Below are positions 24,622-33,605 of a stretch of DNA of 64,000 nucleotides, one piece after another. The DNA comes from CAZKWG01 sp964615375 (GTDB lineage Bacteria > Myxococcota_A > UBA796 > CAZKWG01), in the NCBI GenBank assembly GCA_964615375.1, contig CAZTOW010000027.1:1-64000 (forward strand), in the 5' to 3' direction. The notes under the pieces were generated by a model, which saw nothing but the letters and a program-made list of their open reading frames with translations, did not search any database and was not told the DNA's origin. The first letter of the stretch is position 1. Every line of letters starts with the position of its first letter. The position numbers and the translations under genes were made by a program.

Positions 24622-25671
24622 TCAGAGGTTGTACAGCATGTACTGAAGCACCAGCATCATGTCCGTGCTGGCGTTCTTCGCCACGCGGAAGCTGCTGAAC
24701 ACCACCTTGCCGTCTCCGGAGCCGAAGGAGACCAGCAGCGGGACGTTGGGTAGAGAGGTCTCGTTGGTCCCCTCCTGGTAGACCACCGAGCCGGACAGGT
24801 GGACGCTCACGTAGTCCTCAACGCTCTGCATGGGCGGCCAGACGGGGAGATCGTACTCGATGTCCACGTGATCGCTGCCCAGCCACTCCGCCAGCGAGGC
24901 GTCGGAGACCGAGGCGGTGACGAGGCCGTAGTCGCCGACCTGCGCGTCGTCGATGATCTCGTCCTCGCCCACGAAGTTCAGCGCGTCGGGCCAGCTCGTC
25001 TCGACATAATCGTAAGCCCAGTCCGACACGTAGAGCTGGCCGCCGTTGGACACGTACTCGCGCAGGTTGGTCACCACCGTCTCGGTGAGCGCGCTCTCGG
25101 CGCCGTAGAGGATGCCCTCCTCCAGGCAGCCGCCGTTCATGAAGATGATGTCGTAGCGGCTCAACAGCTCGGCGTCGGTGAGCAGGCCGGTGATCTCGTC
25201 GCTGGCGAGCCCGTCGTAGACGTCGTAGTTGGCGAAGCCCATGTTCTCCAGCACGACCTCGAAGTCGTCGTAGTCGCCGGTCACGACGGCCACGTCGAAC
25301 TCGAGCGGGTCGAAGCAGTCGGGCTCGTCGAGCTCGATGGTGCTGCCCGAGTTCAGGAAGACCGGGTCGTACTCGGTGACGACGTCGCCCACCTGCACAT
25401 AGACCACGTACTCCTCGTCGCCCGGCAGGTCTGAGAGCGTGAAGTTGCCGTCCAGGTCGGTGTACGCGGTCACGGTGTCGGTCAAGCGTCCCGCTTCGTC
25501 GATGATGTTCGTGTAGACGAGGGCGTCCGCCTGCCAGTTCCGACCGTCGGCGCTGCACACGCGCCCGCGGATCTCGCCGGGAGAAGCCGAACCATCGTTG
25601 TCGTCCTTGGGGACGAGGTTGATCTCGTTGCAAGCGACAGAGAACACCATCACCGGAAGAAGTACGCGCAC
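24622..25671 (-). CDS. Lipoprotein: carboxypeptidase-regulatory-like plus amidotransferase-fold domains
   Basis: 349 residues from GTG 25671, preceded by GGAGG at the right spacing and opening MRVLLPVMVFSVAC (lipid Cys14); the longer ATG frame lacks a signal. Residues 20-110 resemble a carboxypeptidase-regulatory-like beta domain (GEIRGRVCSADG, TAYTDLDGNFTLSDLPG). The rest is like class-I amidotransferase-fold domains used for binding (DVAVVTGDYDDF, YDIIFMNGGCLEEG, NLREYVSNGGQLYVSDWAYD, KVVFSSFR). The Cys in NGGCLEEG sits where the nucleophile would, but no catalytic His/Glu pair is evident. Convergent with the Cys-rich gene. Role unknown. Confidence 0.7.
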   Translation of the reverse strand: MRVLLPVMVFSVACNEINLVPKDDNDGSASPGEIRGRVCSADGRNWQADALVYTNIIDEAGRLTDTVTAYTDLDGNFTLSDLPGDEEYVVYVQVGDVVTEYDPVFLNSGSTIELDEPDCFDPLEFDVAVVTGDYDDFEVVLENMGFANYDVYDGLASDEITGLLTDAELLSRYDIIFMNGGCLEEGILYGAESALTETVVTNLREYVSNGGQLYVSDWAYDYVETSWPDALNFVGEDEIIDDAQVGDYGLVTASVSDASLAEWLGSDHVDIEYDLPVWPPMQSVEDYVSVHLSGSVVYQEGTNETSLPNVPLLVSFGSGDGKVVFSSFRVAKNASTDMMLVLQYMLYNL

Positions 25672-25739
25672 GCGAGCCTCCGTCCCGTTCATGCCCAGAG
25701 ACACCGTAGCCGCGGCCCGGCCCACCCGGTAGCGCTTTC

Positions 25740-26246
25740 TCAGGGACCCGCGGGAGGCGTCAGCGAACGCCGGATCTCCTCGCGCACGCTGCTCCCCTCC
25801 GGCTGGACGTCGTCCACCCTCCAGACCGAGCCCTCGGCGAGCAGCTCCCAGGTGACGGTGGTGGGGCGATCGAAGTTCTTGAAGCGCGCGATCACCGTGG
25901 CGTGGATGCCGTCCTGGCTCACCTCCAGGGTGAGCTCGGTGATCTGCCAGTCCTGACCCGCCACCACGGGGTCGTAGTCGATGGGGCCGGGCTCCCCCAG
26001 CGCGGCGGCGCGTTTTGCCGACTCCTCCCAGATCGCCAGCAGCGAGGCGCTCAGCTTGCCCGTGCGCTCCAGCCCCGGGCCGCCCCCGCCGTCCAGGTAG
26101 GGGGCGTAGAGATCGCGCACCAGCGCCTCGGCGTCCGCCTTCGTGGCGGTCACCGGGGCCAGCTCCGTCGCGCTCGGCGGCGTGCGGGGGCGGCTCTTCT
26201 GCTCACAGGCGGGCAGGAGCGCCAGGGCCAGCAGCAGCGAGATCAC
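25740..26246 (-). CDS. DUF3828-like lipoprotein
   Basis: 168 residues from GTG 26246, overlapping the acetyl-CoA synthetase stop (GTGA). Signal with lipobox LLPAC (lipid Cys14). The domain resembles DUF3828: DAEALVRDLYAPYLDG, then IDYDPVVAGQDWQITEL and beta strands ending in WRVDDVQPEGSSVREEI. Function of that family is unknown. Coupling to acs is unusual for a lipoprotein and may only reflect tight gene packing. Confidence 0.75.
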   Translation of the reverse strand: MISLLLALALLPACEQKSRPRTPPSATELAPVTATKADAEALVRDLYAPYLDGGGGPGLERTGKLSASLLAIWEESAKRAAALGEPGPIDYDPVVAGQDWQITELTLEVSQDGIHATVIARFKNFDRPTTVTWELLAEGSVWRVDDVQPEGSSVREEIRRSLTPPAGP

Positions 26247-28144
26247 GCGCTCCGCCCCTCTGTGAGCCGGATGATCTCGTCGACCACAGCCGGGTCCGCC
26301 AGCGTGCTCAGATCGCCCAGGCTGTCCAGCTCGCCCTCCCCCACCTTGCGCAGGATGCGCCGCATGATCTTGCCTGAGCGCGTCTTGGGGAGCCCCGGCA
26401 CCACCACGATCCGGTCGGGCACCGCCAGCGAGCCGATGGCCTGGCGCACCGCCTCCTTGAGCGCGCCCACCAGCTCGCCGTGCGGGAGCTCCTCCGCGGC
26501 CGGGCGGGTGTGGACGAAGGCCAGGATCCCCTGGCCCTTGAGCGGGTGCGGGAAGCCCACCACCGCCGCCTCGGCCACCGTGGGGTGCGCCACCAGCGCG
26601 CTCTCCACCTCGGCCGTCCCGATGCGGTGTCCGGACACGTTCAGCACGTCGTCCACGCGCCCGGTGATCCAGTAGTAGCCGTCCCCGTCCCGCGTGCAGC
26701 CGTCGCCGGTGAAGTAGTAGCCCGGGTAGTGCGTGAAGTAGGTCTCGCGGAAGCGGCGATGATCGCCCCACAGCGTGCGCGCCTGCCCCGGCCAGGAGCC
26801 CTGCAGGCACAGGTTGCCGTGCCCCGGCCCCTCGATGGGGTCGCCGCGCTCGTCCATCAGCACCGGCCGCACCCCGAAGAAGGGCAGCGTGGCCGATCCC
26901 GGCTTGGGCGGCACCACCCCCGGCAGCGGCGCGATCATCACCCCCCCGGTCTCCGTCTGCCACCAGGTGTCCACGACCGGGCAGCGCCCGTCGCCCACCA
27001 CCTCGAAGTACCAGCGCCACACCTCGGGGTTGATGGGCTCGCCCACGGTCCCCAGGATGCGCAGAGAGGCGCGAGAGGCGCTGCGGACGGGATCGTTGCC
27101 TGTCCGCATCAGGGTTCGCAGGGCCGTCGGAGCCGTGTAGAAAATCGTCGCGCCGACCTCGTCCACCACCTCCCAGTAGCGGCTGGGGGTCGGGTGGGTC
27201 GGGACCCCCTCGAACATCACCGTGGTCGTCCCGTTGGCCAGCGGACCGTAGAGGATATAACTGTGACCCGTGATCCATCCGATGTCTGCCGTGCAGAAGT
27301 GGACATCTTCCGGTCGCGCGTCAAACACCCAACGAAACGTGCTCAGCGCGTAGGTCAGGTAGCCGCCCGTCGTGTGGAGCACGCCCTTGGGTCGGCCCGT
27401 GCTGCCGCTCGTGTAGAGGATGAACAGAGGGTCCTCGGAGCTCATCCACTCGACCGGGCAGGTCGAGCGCACCCGGTCCGTCTCTTCATGGAGCCAGCGG
27501 TCGCGCCCCTCCTTCATCGGCACCGGGCGCCCCGTGCGCTGGGCGACCAGCACCGCGTCCACGTCGAGCCCGTCGAGGGCCTGATCCACCACGGTCTTGA
27601 GCGGGATGATCTTGGGGCCGCGGGGCACCTCGTCGGCGGTGACCACCACGCGCGCGGCGGCGTCCACGATGCGGTCGCGCAGCGCCTCGGCGGAGAAGCC
27701 CCCGAAGACCACCGAGTGCACGGCCCCGATGCGCGCGCAGGCCAGGACCGTGTACGCCAGCTCGGGGATCATCGGCATGTAGAGGATGACGCGGTCGCCC
27801 TTGCGCACGCCGTGGCGGAGCAGCACGTTCGCCACCCGGGACACCCGGTGCTCGAGCTGCCGGAAGCTGATCCGCTCGATCTGTCCGGGCTCGTTGCCCA
27901 CCCAGACGATCGCGTCCTTGTCGGGGGTCTCCCGGGCGTGGCGGTCCACGCAGTTGTAGCAGGCGTTCAGCTTGCCCCCGTCGAACCAGGAGAAGTCCAC
28001 CTCCTCCACATCGACGTCCAGGACCCGGTCGAAGGGGTGGAACCAGCGCAGCCGCCGGGCCTCACCCTCCCAGAAGCTCGCCGGATCCTCCACAGACTGA
28101 CGGTAGAGGGCGTGGTAGACGTCCAGGCTGGTGATGCGGCTCAT
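26243..28144 (-). CDS. acs: Acetyl-CoA synthetase
   Basis: 633 residues from ATG 28144 (GGAG site). Adenylate-forming enzyme: acetate, ATP and CoA give acetyl-CoA. The phosphate loop YTSGSTGRPKG, the VVDTWWQTETGG block with the acetate-limiting Trp, YFTGDGCTRDGDGYYWITGRVDD hinge region and the C-terminal lysine motif PKTRSGKIMRRIL are all visible. The latter lysine is the usual acetylation switch. Length is normal. Propionyl-CoA synthetase is a close relative, but the Trp in the pocket favours acetate. Followed by a coupled lipoprotein gene. Confidence 0.92.
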   Translation of the reverse strand: MSRITSLDVYHALYRQSVEDPASFWEGEARRLRWFHPFDRVLDVDVEEVDFSWFDGGKLNACYNCVDRHARETPDKDAIVWVGNEPGQIERISFRQLEHRVSRVANVLLRHGVRKGDRVILYMPMIPELAYTVLACARIGAVHSVVFGGFSAEALRDRIVDAAARVVVTADEVPRGPKIIPLKTVVDQALDGLDVDAVLVAQRTGRPVPMKEGRDRWLHEETDRVRSTCPVEWMSSEDPLFILYTSGSTGRPKGVLHTTGGYLTYALSTFRWVFDARPEDVHFCTADIGWITGHSYILYGPLANGTTTVMFEGVPTHPTPSRYWEVVDEVGATIFYTAPTALRTLMRTGNDPVRSASRASLRILGTVGEPINPEVWRWYFEVVGDGRCPVVDTWWQTETGGVMIAPLPGVVPPKPGSATLPFFGVRPVLMDERGDPIEGPGHGNLCLQGSWPGQARTLWGDHRRFRETYFTHYPGYYFTGDGCTRDGDGYYWITGRVDDVLNVSGHRIGTAEVESALVAHPTVAEAAVVGFPHPLKGQGILAFVHTRPAAEELPHGELVGALKEAVRQAIGSLAVPDRIVVVPGLPKTRSGKIMRRILRKVGEGELDSLGDLSTLADPAVVDEIIRLTEGRSA

Positions 28145-28184
28145 GAGCACACTCCGCCGCTGGTCTTAACCCGTCCAGGACGGA

Positions 28185-29060
28185 TCAGGCGGCCCGGGCG
28201 AAGGCGTGCAGGCGGGCGGCGAAGGCGCGCGGCTGGTCGAGGAAGGGCGCGTGCCCGAAGCCCTCGGCCTCGTGCACCTGCACCGAGGGCAGGTGGCTCT
28301 GGAAGAAGGTGGCCTGCTCGGGCGGGAGCACGCGGTCCTCCCGCCCCCAGAAGAGCAGGACGGGCGCCCGCACCTCGGCCAGCTCGTCCGGGCGCAGCAG
28401 ATCCTCGGGGCGCACCCGCCGCAGGATCTCGGGGATGGGCCCCCGGGTGAAGCGCCGCCGCAGCCCCCAGGCCAGGACGTGGCGCTCCGGCCCCGGCGCC
28501 GTGCGGAAGCGGTGGACGAAGGCCAGCGCGTGGCCGTGCGTGGGGAAATCGAAGCCCTCCAGGAAGCGGGCCAGCTCGTCCTCCCCCATCGGCGCGCCCG
28601 CCGGAGAGGCCAGCATCAAGGCCCGCACCTGCTCCGGCCGCGCCCGCGCCAGCAGCAGCGCCACCAGCCCGCCCAGCGAGTTGCCGAAGACCAGCATCGG
28701 CTCGTCGGAGAGCACGTCCAGGCCCTGGAAGAGCCGCTCGGCGATGGCGCGCGGCCCGAGCTCGGCGGGCGGGTGGGCGCTGAGGCCGTGGCCGGGCAGG
28801 TCCAGCGCGAGCACGCGGCGGTGCCGGGGCAGGAGGCGCAGCAGCAGGCCGCCGAAGTCGCTCGCGCAGGAGCCGAGCCCATGCAGCAGCAGGATGGGGG
28901 GGAGCTCACCCTGGCCCTCACCCTCCAGCAGGTGGACCGGGCCCAGCGGGCTGTCCAGCCAGCGGCTGCGGAGCCCGCGCGCGCGCAGACCGGCGAGGGC
29001 GACGCGGTCGAACCAGGCGACGGAGGCGGGCGAGGGCGGGCTCATGGGGGCGGGTGGCAC
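28185..29060 (-). CDS. Alpha/beta hydrolase
   Basis: 291 residues with the complete fold: oxyanion-hole LLLHGLGSC, nucleophile elbow VFGNSLGGLVALL, acid in FWGREDRVLPP and His in EGFGHAPFLD. It is probably a soluble esterase or lipase-like enzyme of unknown substrate. The start may be GTG 29060 or ATG 29045; neither has a strong ribosome site. It is divergent from the acyltransferase gene with a 19-base gap. Confidence 0.82.
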   Translation of the reverse strand: MPPAPMSPPSPASVAWFDRVALAGLRARGLRSRWLDSPLGPVHLLEGEGQGELPPILLLHGLGSCASDFGGLLLRLLPRHRRVLALDLPGHGLSAHPPAELGPRAIAERLFQGLDVLSDEPMLVFGNSLGGLVALLLARARPEQVRALMLASPAGAPMGEDELARFLEGFDFPTHGHALAFVHRFRTAPGPERHVLAWGLRRRFTRGPIPEILRRVRPEDLLRPDELAEVRAPVLLFWGREDRVLPPEQATFFQSHLPSVQVHEAEGFGHAPFLDQPRAFAARLHAFARAA

Positions 29061-29079
29061 CCCCCGATGATATCAGGAT

Positions 29080-29997
29080 GTGAAGCAGGAGGTGCGGGGC
29101 GTGGCCGGTCGCGGGATGCGCATGCTGGAGCGCCTGCAGGGCTCCCCGCTGTGGGGCACCCGCCCGGACGACTACGACCCGGAGTTCGCCGCCGAGATCC
29201 GCGAGCGCGCGGCGCGCCTCTTCGGCCACGACGGCTGGTTTCACGTCGAGACCCAGGGCTGGGAGCACCTCCCGCCCCCGCCCGTGCTGCTGGTCTCCAA
29301 CCACTCGGGCGGCACCACCATCCCCGACCTCTGGGGCCTGATGTACGCCTGGACCGAGCGCCACGGCCAGGACCGCGTTGTCCACCCCATGGGCCACGAC
29401 ATGATCTTCTCCCTCGAGGGCGTGGCGCGCGCCTTCTCCAGGCTGGGCGTGCTGAAGGCCCGGCCCGAGCACGCCGCCGACGTGCTCACCCGGCTCCAGC
29501 GCGACGTGCTGGTCTGCCCCGGCGGCGAGAAGGACACCTGGCGCCCCTACAAGGACCGCTACAAGGTCCGCTTCGCCGGGCGCAGGGGCTACGCGCGCAT
29601 CTCCGTCCGCACCGGCGTGCCCATCGTGCCCGTGGCCAACGCGGGCGCGCACGAGACCCTCATCGTGCTCACCGACGGGGCCCCGCTGGCCCGCCTGCTC
29701 GGCCTCCCCCGCAATTTCCGGGCGGAGATCTTCCCCATCCACCTCTCCGTCCCCTGGGGTCTGGCCATCGGGCCCATGCCGCACCTGCCCGTGCCCGCCT
29801 GGCTGAGCTACCGCTTCGGCGAGCCCATCCCCCCGCCCACCGGGATGCCCGAGGACGCCGCCGTCGAGCTCCTGGACGAGCAGGTCCGCGCCTCCCTCCA
29901 GGGCCTGCTGGACCAGCTCCGCGAGGAGCGGCCCAGGCTCAAGGTCCGCGCCCGCCGCTCCGCCCGCGCCTTGAAGAAGGTGGTCCGACGCCGGTGA
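29080..29997 (+). CDS. Lysophospholipid-type acyltransferase (LPLAT family)
   Basis: 305 residues. The LPLAT core is seen in VLLVSNHSGGTTIPD (catalytic His block), then VLVCPGGEKDTWRP and a TGVPIVPVANAG segment typical of the DGAT/PlsC-like branch. The C-terminus is highly basic (RARRSARALKKVVRRR), suiting membrane-surface binding. It probably transfers acyl groups to a lysolipid or alcohol acceptor. GTG start at 29080; ATG 29116 is an alternative. The stop overlaps the glycosyltransferase start by GTGA, so lipid acylation and glycosylation may be linked, by inference. Confidence 0.78.
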   Translation: MKQEVRGVAGRGMRMLERLQGSPLWGTRPDDYDPEFAAEIRERAARLFGHDGWFHVETQGWEHLPPPPVLLVSNHSGGTTIPDLWGLMYAWTERHGQDRVVHPMGHDMIFSLEGVARAFSRLGVLKARPEHAADVLTRLQRDVLVCPGGEKDTWRPYKDRYKVRFAGRRGYARISVRTGVPIVPVANAGAHETLIVLTDGAPLARLLGLPRNFRAEIFPIHLSVPWGLAIGPMPHLPVPAWLSYRFGEPIPPPTGMPEDAAVELLDEQVRASLQGLLDQLREERPRLKVRARRSARALKKVVRRR

Positions 29998-31010
29998 TCC
30001 CCCGCGTCTCGTTCCTGCTCCCCTTCCGCGACGAGGCCCCCACCCTCGCCGAGAGCCTGCGCTCGCTCCAGGCCCAGACGGTCCCCGACTGGGAGGCGGT
30101 GCTGGTGGACGACGGCTCCACCGACGGCTCCGGCGCCCTGGCCGAGGCGCTGGCGTCCGCCGACCCACGGCTCCGCGTGCTGCACCTCCCCGGCGGAGAC
30201 GGCCTGCCCGCCGCGCTCAACGCCGGGCTCGCCCGCTGCCGGGCCCCGCTGGTGGCGCGCATGGACGCCGACGACGTGGCCGCGCCCGAGCGCCTCGCGC
30301 TGCAGCTCGCGATGCTGGAGGCTCAGCCCGAGCTGGCCGTGGTCGACGGGCAGGTGCGCTTCTTCCGCGACGAGGGCGAGGTGCCCGGCGGGATGGCCGC
30401 CTACGAGGCATGGATCAACGGCGTGCTGAGCCCCGAGGACTTCGACCGCGAGCTCCTCGTCGAGAGCCCCGTCGTCCACCCCGCCGCCACCTTCCGGCGC
30501 GCGGTGGTCGAGGGCCTCGGGGGCTACCGGAGCGGCGACTTCCCTGAGGACTACGACCTCTGGTCGCGCGTCCACCTCGCCGGACACCGCCTGGCCAAGG
30601 TCCCCCGCGTGCTCGTGGCCATGCGCGACCGCGAGCGCCGGCTCACCCGCACCCACCCGAGCTACGGCGCCGACGCCTTCCGCCGCGTGCGCCAGCGCCA
30701 CCTGGACGCCACGCTGCCGCGGGAGGCTCGCGTCGCCGTCTGGGGCGCGGCCCGCTCGGGCAAGCCCTGGCTGCGCTGGCTCCTGGAGAGAGGCAACCCG
30801 GTCCCCTTCGCCATCGACATCGACCCGAAGCGCATCGGCGGCCGGCGCCAGGGGGTCCCGGTGCTGGCGCCCGAGGCGCTGGCGGGGCGGCGAGCGGAGG
30901 TGGATCGCCTGCTGGTGGCCGTGGGGGCCCGAGGGGCGCGGGCGGAGATCCGCGCCTTCCTCTACAAGCAGGGGTGGAACGACCCGGGGGACTTCGTGTG
31001 CGTGTGTTGA
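29994..31010 (+). CDS. Family 2 glycosyltransferase with C-terminal Rossmann-like domain
   Basis: 338 residues from GTG 29994. GT-A fold: SFLLPFRDEAPTLAESL, VLVDDGSTDGSG, the metal-binding RMDADD (DxD) and the acceptor region GGYRSGDFPEDYDLW with the expected ED. After about residue 240 a second domain starts with a nucleotide-binding-like VAVWGAARSGKPWL and ends LYKQGWNDPGD, a layout found in GT2 proteins with an added TIGR03013-like tail. It is cytoplasmic or membrane-associated. Substrate sugars are unknown. Confidence 0.8.
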   Translation: MIPRVSFLLPFRDEAPTLAESLRSLQAQTVPDWEAVLVDDGSTDGSGALAEALASADPRLRVLHLPGGDGLPAALNAGLARCRAPLVARMDADDVAAPERLALQLAMLEAQPELAVVDGQVRFFRDEGEVPGGMAAYEAWINGVLSPEDFDRELLVESPVVHPAATFRRAVVEGLGGYRSGDFPEDYDLWSRVHLAGHRLAKVPRVLVAMRDRERRLTRTHPSYGADAFRRVRQRHLDATLPREARVAVWGAARSGKPWLRWLLERGNPVPFAIDIDPKRIGGRRQGVPVLAPEALAGRRAEVDRLLVAVGARGARAEIRAFLYKQGWNDPGDFVCVC

Positions 31011-31017
31011 TTCGGGC

Positions 31018-32334
31018 TCAGTCGCAGCTCACGCCCGAGACCAGCTCATCGACGATGTGGCTCACGCACAGCCCCTTCTGGCTGGTCGGGTCATAGACGT
31101 GGCAGGTGAAGCAGTTGAACTGCTCCTCCTGGAAGAAGGTCTCCATGCTCGTGTTGGCCAGCTGCAGAGAGCCGCGCTGCTCGGTGGCGCCGCTCGGATC
31201 GGTGGCGCCGCTGGCCACGCCGCCGTTCGTCCACAGCGAGCCCACCATCACGTAGTTCTGGAGCACGTTGAGCGGGTTGTCCGCGGGCAGCTGCGCCAGC
31301 ATCCCGGTCGGGCCGGTGAGCTGGGCGTTGAGATCGTCGATGCTCTGCTTGTTGGTGGCGCTGCCCGTGCTGGTCTGGCCGTCGGGGAAGACGCGGCAGA
31401 TCTGGTCCGGCGTGCCCGTGGGCCCGATGACGGGCGCCCCGCCGCTGGTGTCCTGGTCGGTGTTGAAGCTGCACTGCGGACAGCCGTCCGGCCCCGTGGT
31501 GGAGCTGGCCAGGCAGCTCGCGCACTCCGCGCTGGTGAAGGACCAGCCGCTCGCCGGGGTGGCCTGCGGGTTCACGCAGTCGGGCGCGTTGCTCGCGTGC
31601 TCCCAGGTGGCCCAGACGAACTCGGGGTGATTCGCCGTGTTGATGACGAGGTGGAAGCCGACGAGGCCCAGCGTGACCGGGTTCGAGGGCATGCCGGGCA
31701 CGTCCACCGTCACGTTCAGGTAGCTGGCCAGCGTCGGATCGCTGGGCGACATCACGCGCCAGCTCGCCTTGATCTCCGTCGTGTTGGGCAGGAAGCCCGT
31801 CGTGGCGTTGGCCTGGCACTCGTTCTCCGTGTAATACGTCGTGTACAACACGACGTTGCCCGCCTGATCGTAGAGCGCGTCGCCGGTGGCCTGGCCCATC
31901 TCCGAGGGCAGGATGTTGTCCGTGTCGTCACCCTTCGGCTTGGTGTTGCGCACGGCGAGGCCCTTGCTCAGCGCGGCGCGCCCCTTCAGCGTAGGGTCCG
32001 AACACTGCGGCGCCTGACCGTCCGGCACGCGGACGCGGAAGCCCTCGAAGACGCGCTCGGTCGGGGTGGTGGTGGAGAGCTGCATGTCCGCCAGGAACCA
32101 CTGCCAGGCGAAGGTGTAGAAGTCACAGTTGGTCTCCTGCCCGACCGGCACGCCCCCGCCGATCTCCGTGGGCGGCACGTTGGTCGGCGAGAGCCAGCTC
32201 TGCTGGGCCACGCAGCTGTAGGTCTGGGCGGCGGGCTCGGGGACTTTGGTCTCTTCTACGGGCTTCTTCTCGGGCTCGGGGGAGGGGCAGGCCGCGAGGC
32301 ACACGGGCAGCAGGGCGAACAGGCGAGCGTTCAT
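31018..32334 (-). CDS. Periplasmic lipoprotein with a CxxCH haem-type motif
   Basis: 438 residues from ATG 32334 (GGAG site 6 bases upstream). Signal MNARLFALLPVCLAAC, then a Pro/Glu linker. Conserved-looking blocks are FYTFAWQWFLADMQL, IKASWRVMSPSDP, LGLVGFHLVIN, FVWATWEHASNAPDC and the C-terminal NCFTCHVYD, a single CxxCH. CxxC pairs (CASC, CPQC) precede it. This fits a family of one-haem or haemless cytochrome-like proteins of unknown role. The Cys pairs may instead bind another metal. It has no neighbour in its direction within about 400 bases. Confidence 0.65.
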   Translation of the reverse strand: MNARLFALLPVCLAACPSPEPEKKPVEETKVPEPAAQTYSCVAQQSWLSPTNVPPTEIGGGVPVGQETNCDFYTFAWQWFLADMQLSTTTPTERVFEGFRVRVPDGQAPQCSDPTLKGRAALSKGLAVRNTKPKGDDTDNILPSEMGQATGDALYDQAGNVVLYTTYYTENECQANATTGFLPNTTEIKASWRVMSPSDPTLASYLNVTVDVPGMPSNPVTLGLVGFHLVINTANHPEFVWATWEHASNAPDCVNPQATPASGWSFTSAECASCLASSTTGPDGCPQCSFNTDQDTSGGAPVIGPTGTPDQICRVFPDGQTSTGSATNKQSIDDLNAQLTGPTGMLAQLPADNPLNVLQNYVMVGSLWTNGGVASGATDPSGATEQRGSLQLANTSMETFFQEEQFNCFTCHVYDPTSQKGLCVSHIVDELVSGVSCD

Positions 32335-32729
32335 GGACTTCTCCATCGGAGGGGGAGCCCAGGTTAGCACACAGAGGACCGAGGTGTAAACTTTCGATCC
32401 TCGGCGAAACGGCAGCGACGAAGCCCGCAGCTCCGCCGCGCCCCACCGGCCCGGACCCAGGTCCAGCGCGCTCGTCCGCGCTCGGCGGGAAGGGTCGGGC
32501 TCGAGCGCCCTCAAAAAAAAATCGCCCCGGCTGTCACAGCCGCCTCCGCTCGCGCCATCTCACATCAGCCGAGCCTGGGAGCGGCGAGGAGATTGCACCT
32601 CCATAGCCCGCTCCACTTGACCCTTGCGGAGCGAGGACCTCGCCCTCTCGGGCTCGGCGGGTTGTTTGTGAGCGCGCGGCGATCTCCCGCGGGCTGGTTA
32701 CATGGCCGGGGAGGAGCTTCGTCGGCACC
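32335..32729. other. 395-base intergenic stretch with an orphan terminator
   Basis: No gene is seen. It holds the leader of the CxxCH lipoprotein (TTTACA box near its start), a strong minus-strand terminator (32513-32542) without any gene before it, and the region upstream of the next plus-strand gene. A minus-strand small RNA between about 32545 and 32700 would explain the terminator. Confidence 0.4.
32513..32542 (-). terminator. Rho-independent terminator without an upstream gene
   Basis: On the minus strand a 6-bp stem CGGCTG-TGA-CAGCCG (32528-32542) is followed, after GGGCGA, by a run of nine T (32521-32513). It is a good intrinsic terminator, but nothing coding in this orientation ends here. 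Confidence 0.6.
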
Positions 32730-33605
32730 ATGCCTGGCCTCACCGTCCTGTGGCTGGCCCTGCCCGCCCACGCTGCGTGCGACAACGCGAGCCTCCAGGA
32801 CCACCTGTCGGAGGCTCGCGACCGCTACGCGCGTCAGGACGAAGACGCCTTCCGCGCCGCGATGTCGGCCGCCGCCCAGGATCTCGGCTGCATGACCGAG
32901 CCCCTCCGCCGCGGCACGGCCGCAGACTGGCACCGCACCCAGGCCCTGCTGGCGGCGGTGAGCGGCGGCCCCGGCGCCCGCGAGCGCGTCGTGGCCTCCC
33001 TGCGCGCCGGGCTCGAGCTCGACCCCACCCTCGCCCTCTTCCCCGGCGCCCTCCCCGAGAGCTACTGGTCCTCCCGCAACCAGGAGGCCCGCGCGCTCAC
33101 GCTGAGCGCCCCGACGGCGGTCCTGGCCGAGCCCGGGGCCCGCCTCAGCGTCAACGGCTCCCTCGAGGAGGGCCGGCGCGCGGAGCTCCCCGCTTTGCTG
33201 CAATGCAGCAATTCGAGCGGGGCGCCCATCTGGACCCGCGATCTCGCCCCCGGCGAGCCCACCCCCGCCTGCGCTCCCCTCCCCAGCGTCCAGGAGCCGG
33301 TGAAGGAGGAGCCCCCGCCGGCCTGCGCGGGGCGGCTCTCCCGCGGCGCGAGCTTCGGGCTCCTGGGCGGGGCCCTGGTCGCGACCGGCGGGAGCCTGGG
33401 CTTCTTCCTGTGGAACCAGTCCCTGGAGGCCGACTACGCGGACGTCCTGGCCGCGGACCCCAGCGCCCGGGACCCGGTCCAGGCGGAGGCCGACCTGCGC
33501 GCGCTGGCCGCCGGTCAGAACCGCACCGCGATTGGATCCGTCGCCGCCGCCACGCTGGCGGGCGGGGCCGCGGGCGCCGTGGTCCTGCGGGGGTGCTTCC
33601 GATGA
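32730..33605 (+). CDS. Kinase-module secreted protein A (paired Cys, C-terminal membrane hairpin)
   Basis: 291 residues. Signal to about residue 15, then Cys17, a helical region with a conserved-type Cys54 37 residues later (SLQDHLSEARDRYARQ, AQDLGCMTEPL), a TPR-like segment (ALLAAVSGG, LRAGLELDPTLALFPGALPE) and two membrane segments (about 210-230 and 265-285). Homologous in layout to 37059-37706 and 61843-62721, each next to a kinase with a Cys-tail. The stop overlaps the FG-GAP gene by ATGA. It is probably an envelope partner of the kinase. The family is unnamed. Confidence 0.7.
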   Translation: MPGLTVLWLALPAHAACDNASLQDHLSEARDRYARQDEDAFRAAMSAAAQDLGCMTEPLRRGTAADWHRTQALLAAVSGGPGARERVVASLRAGLELDPTLALFPGALPESYWSSRNQEARALTLSAPTAVLAEPGARLSVNGSLEEGRRAELPALLQCSNSSGAPIWTRDLAPGEPTPACAPLPSVQEPVKEEPPPACAGRLSRGASFGLLGGALVATGGSLGFFLWNQSLEADYADVLAADPSARDPVQAEADLRALAAGQNRTAIGSVAAATLAGGAAGAVVLRGCFR

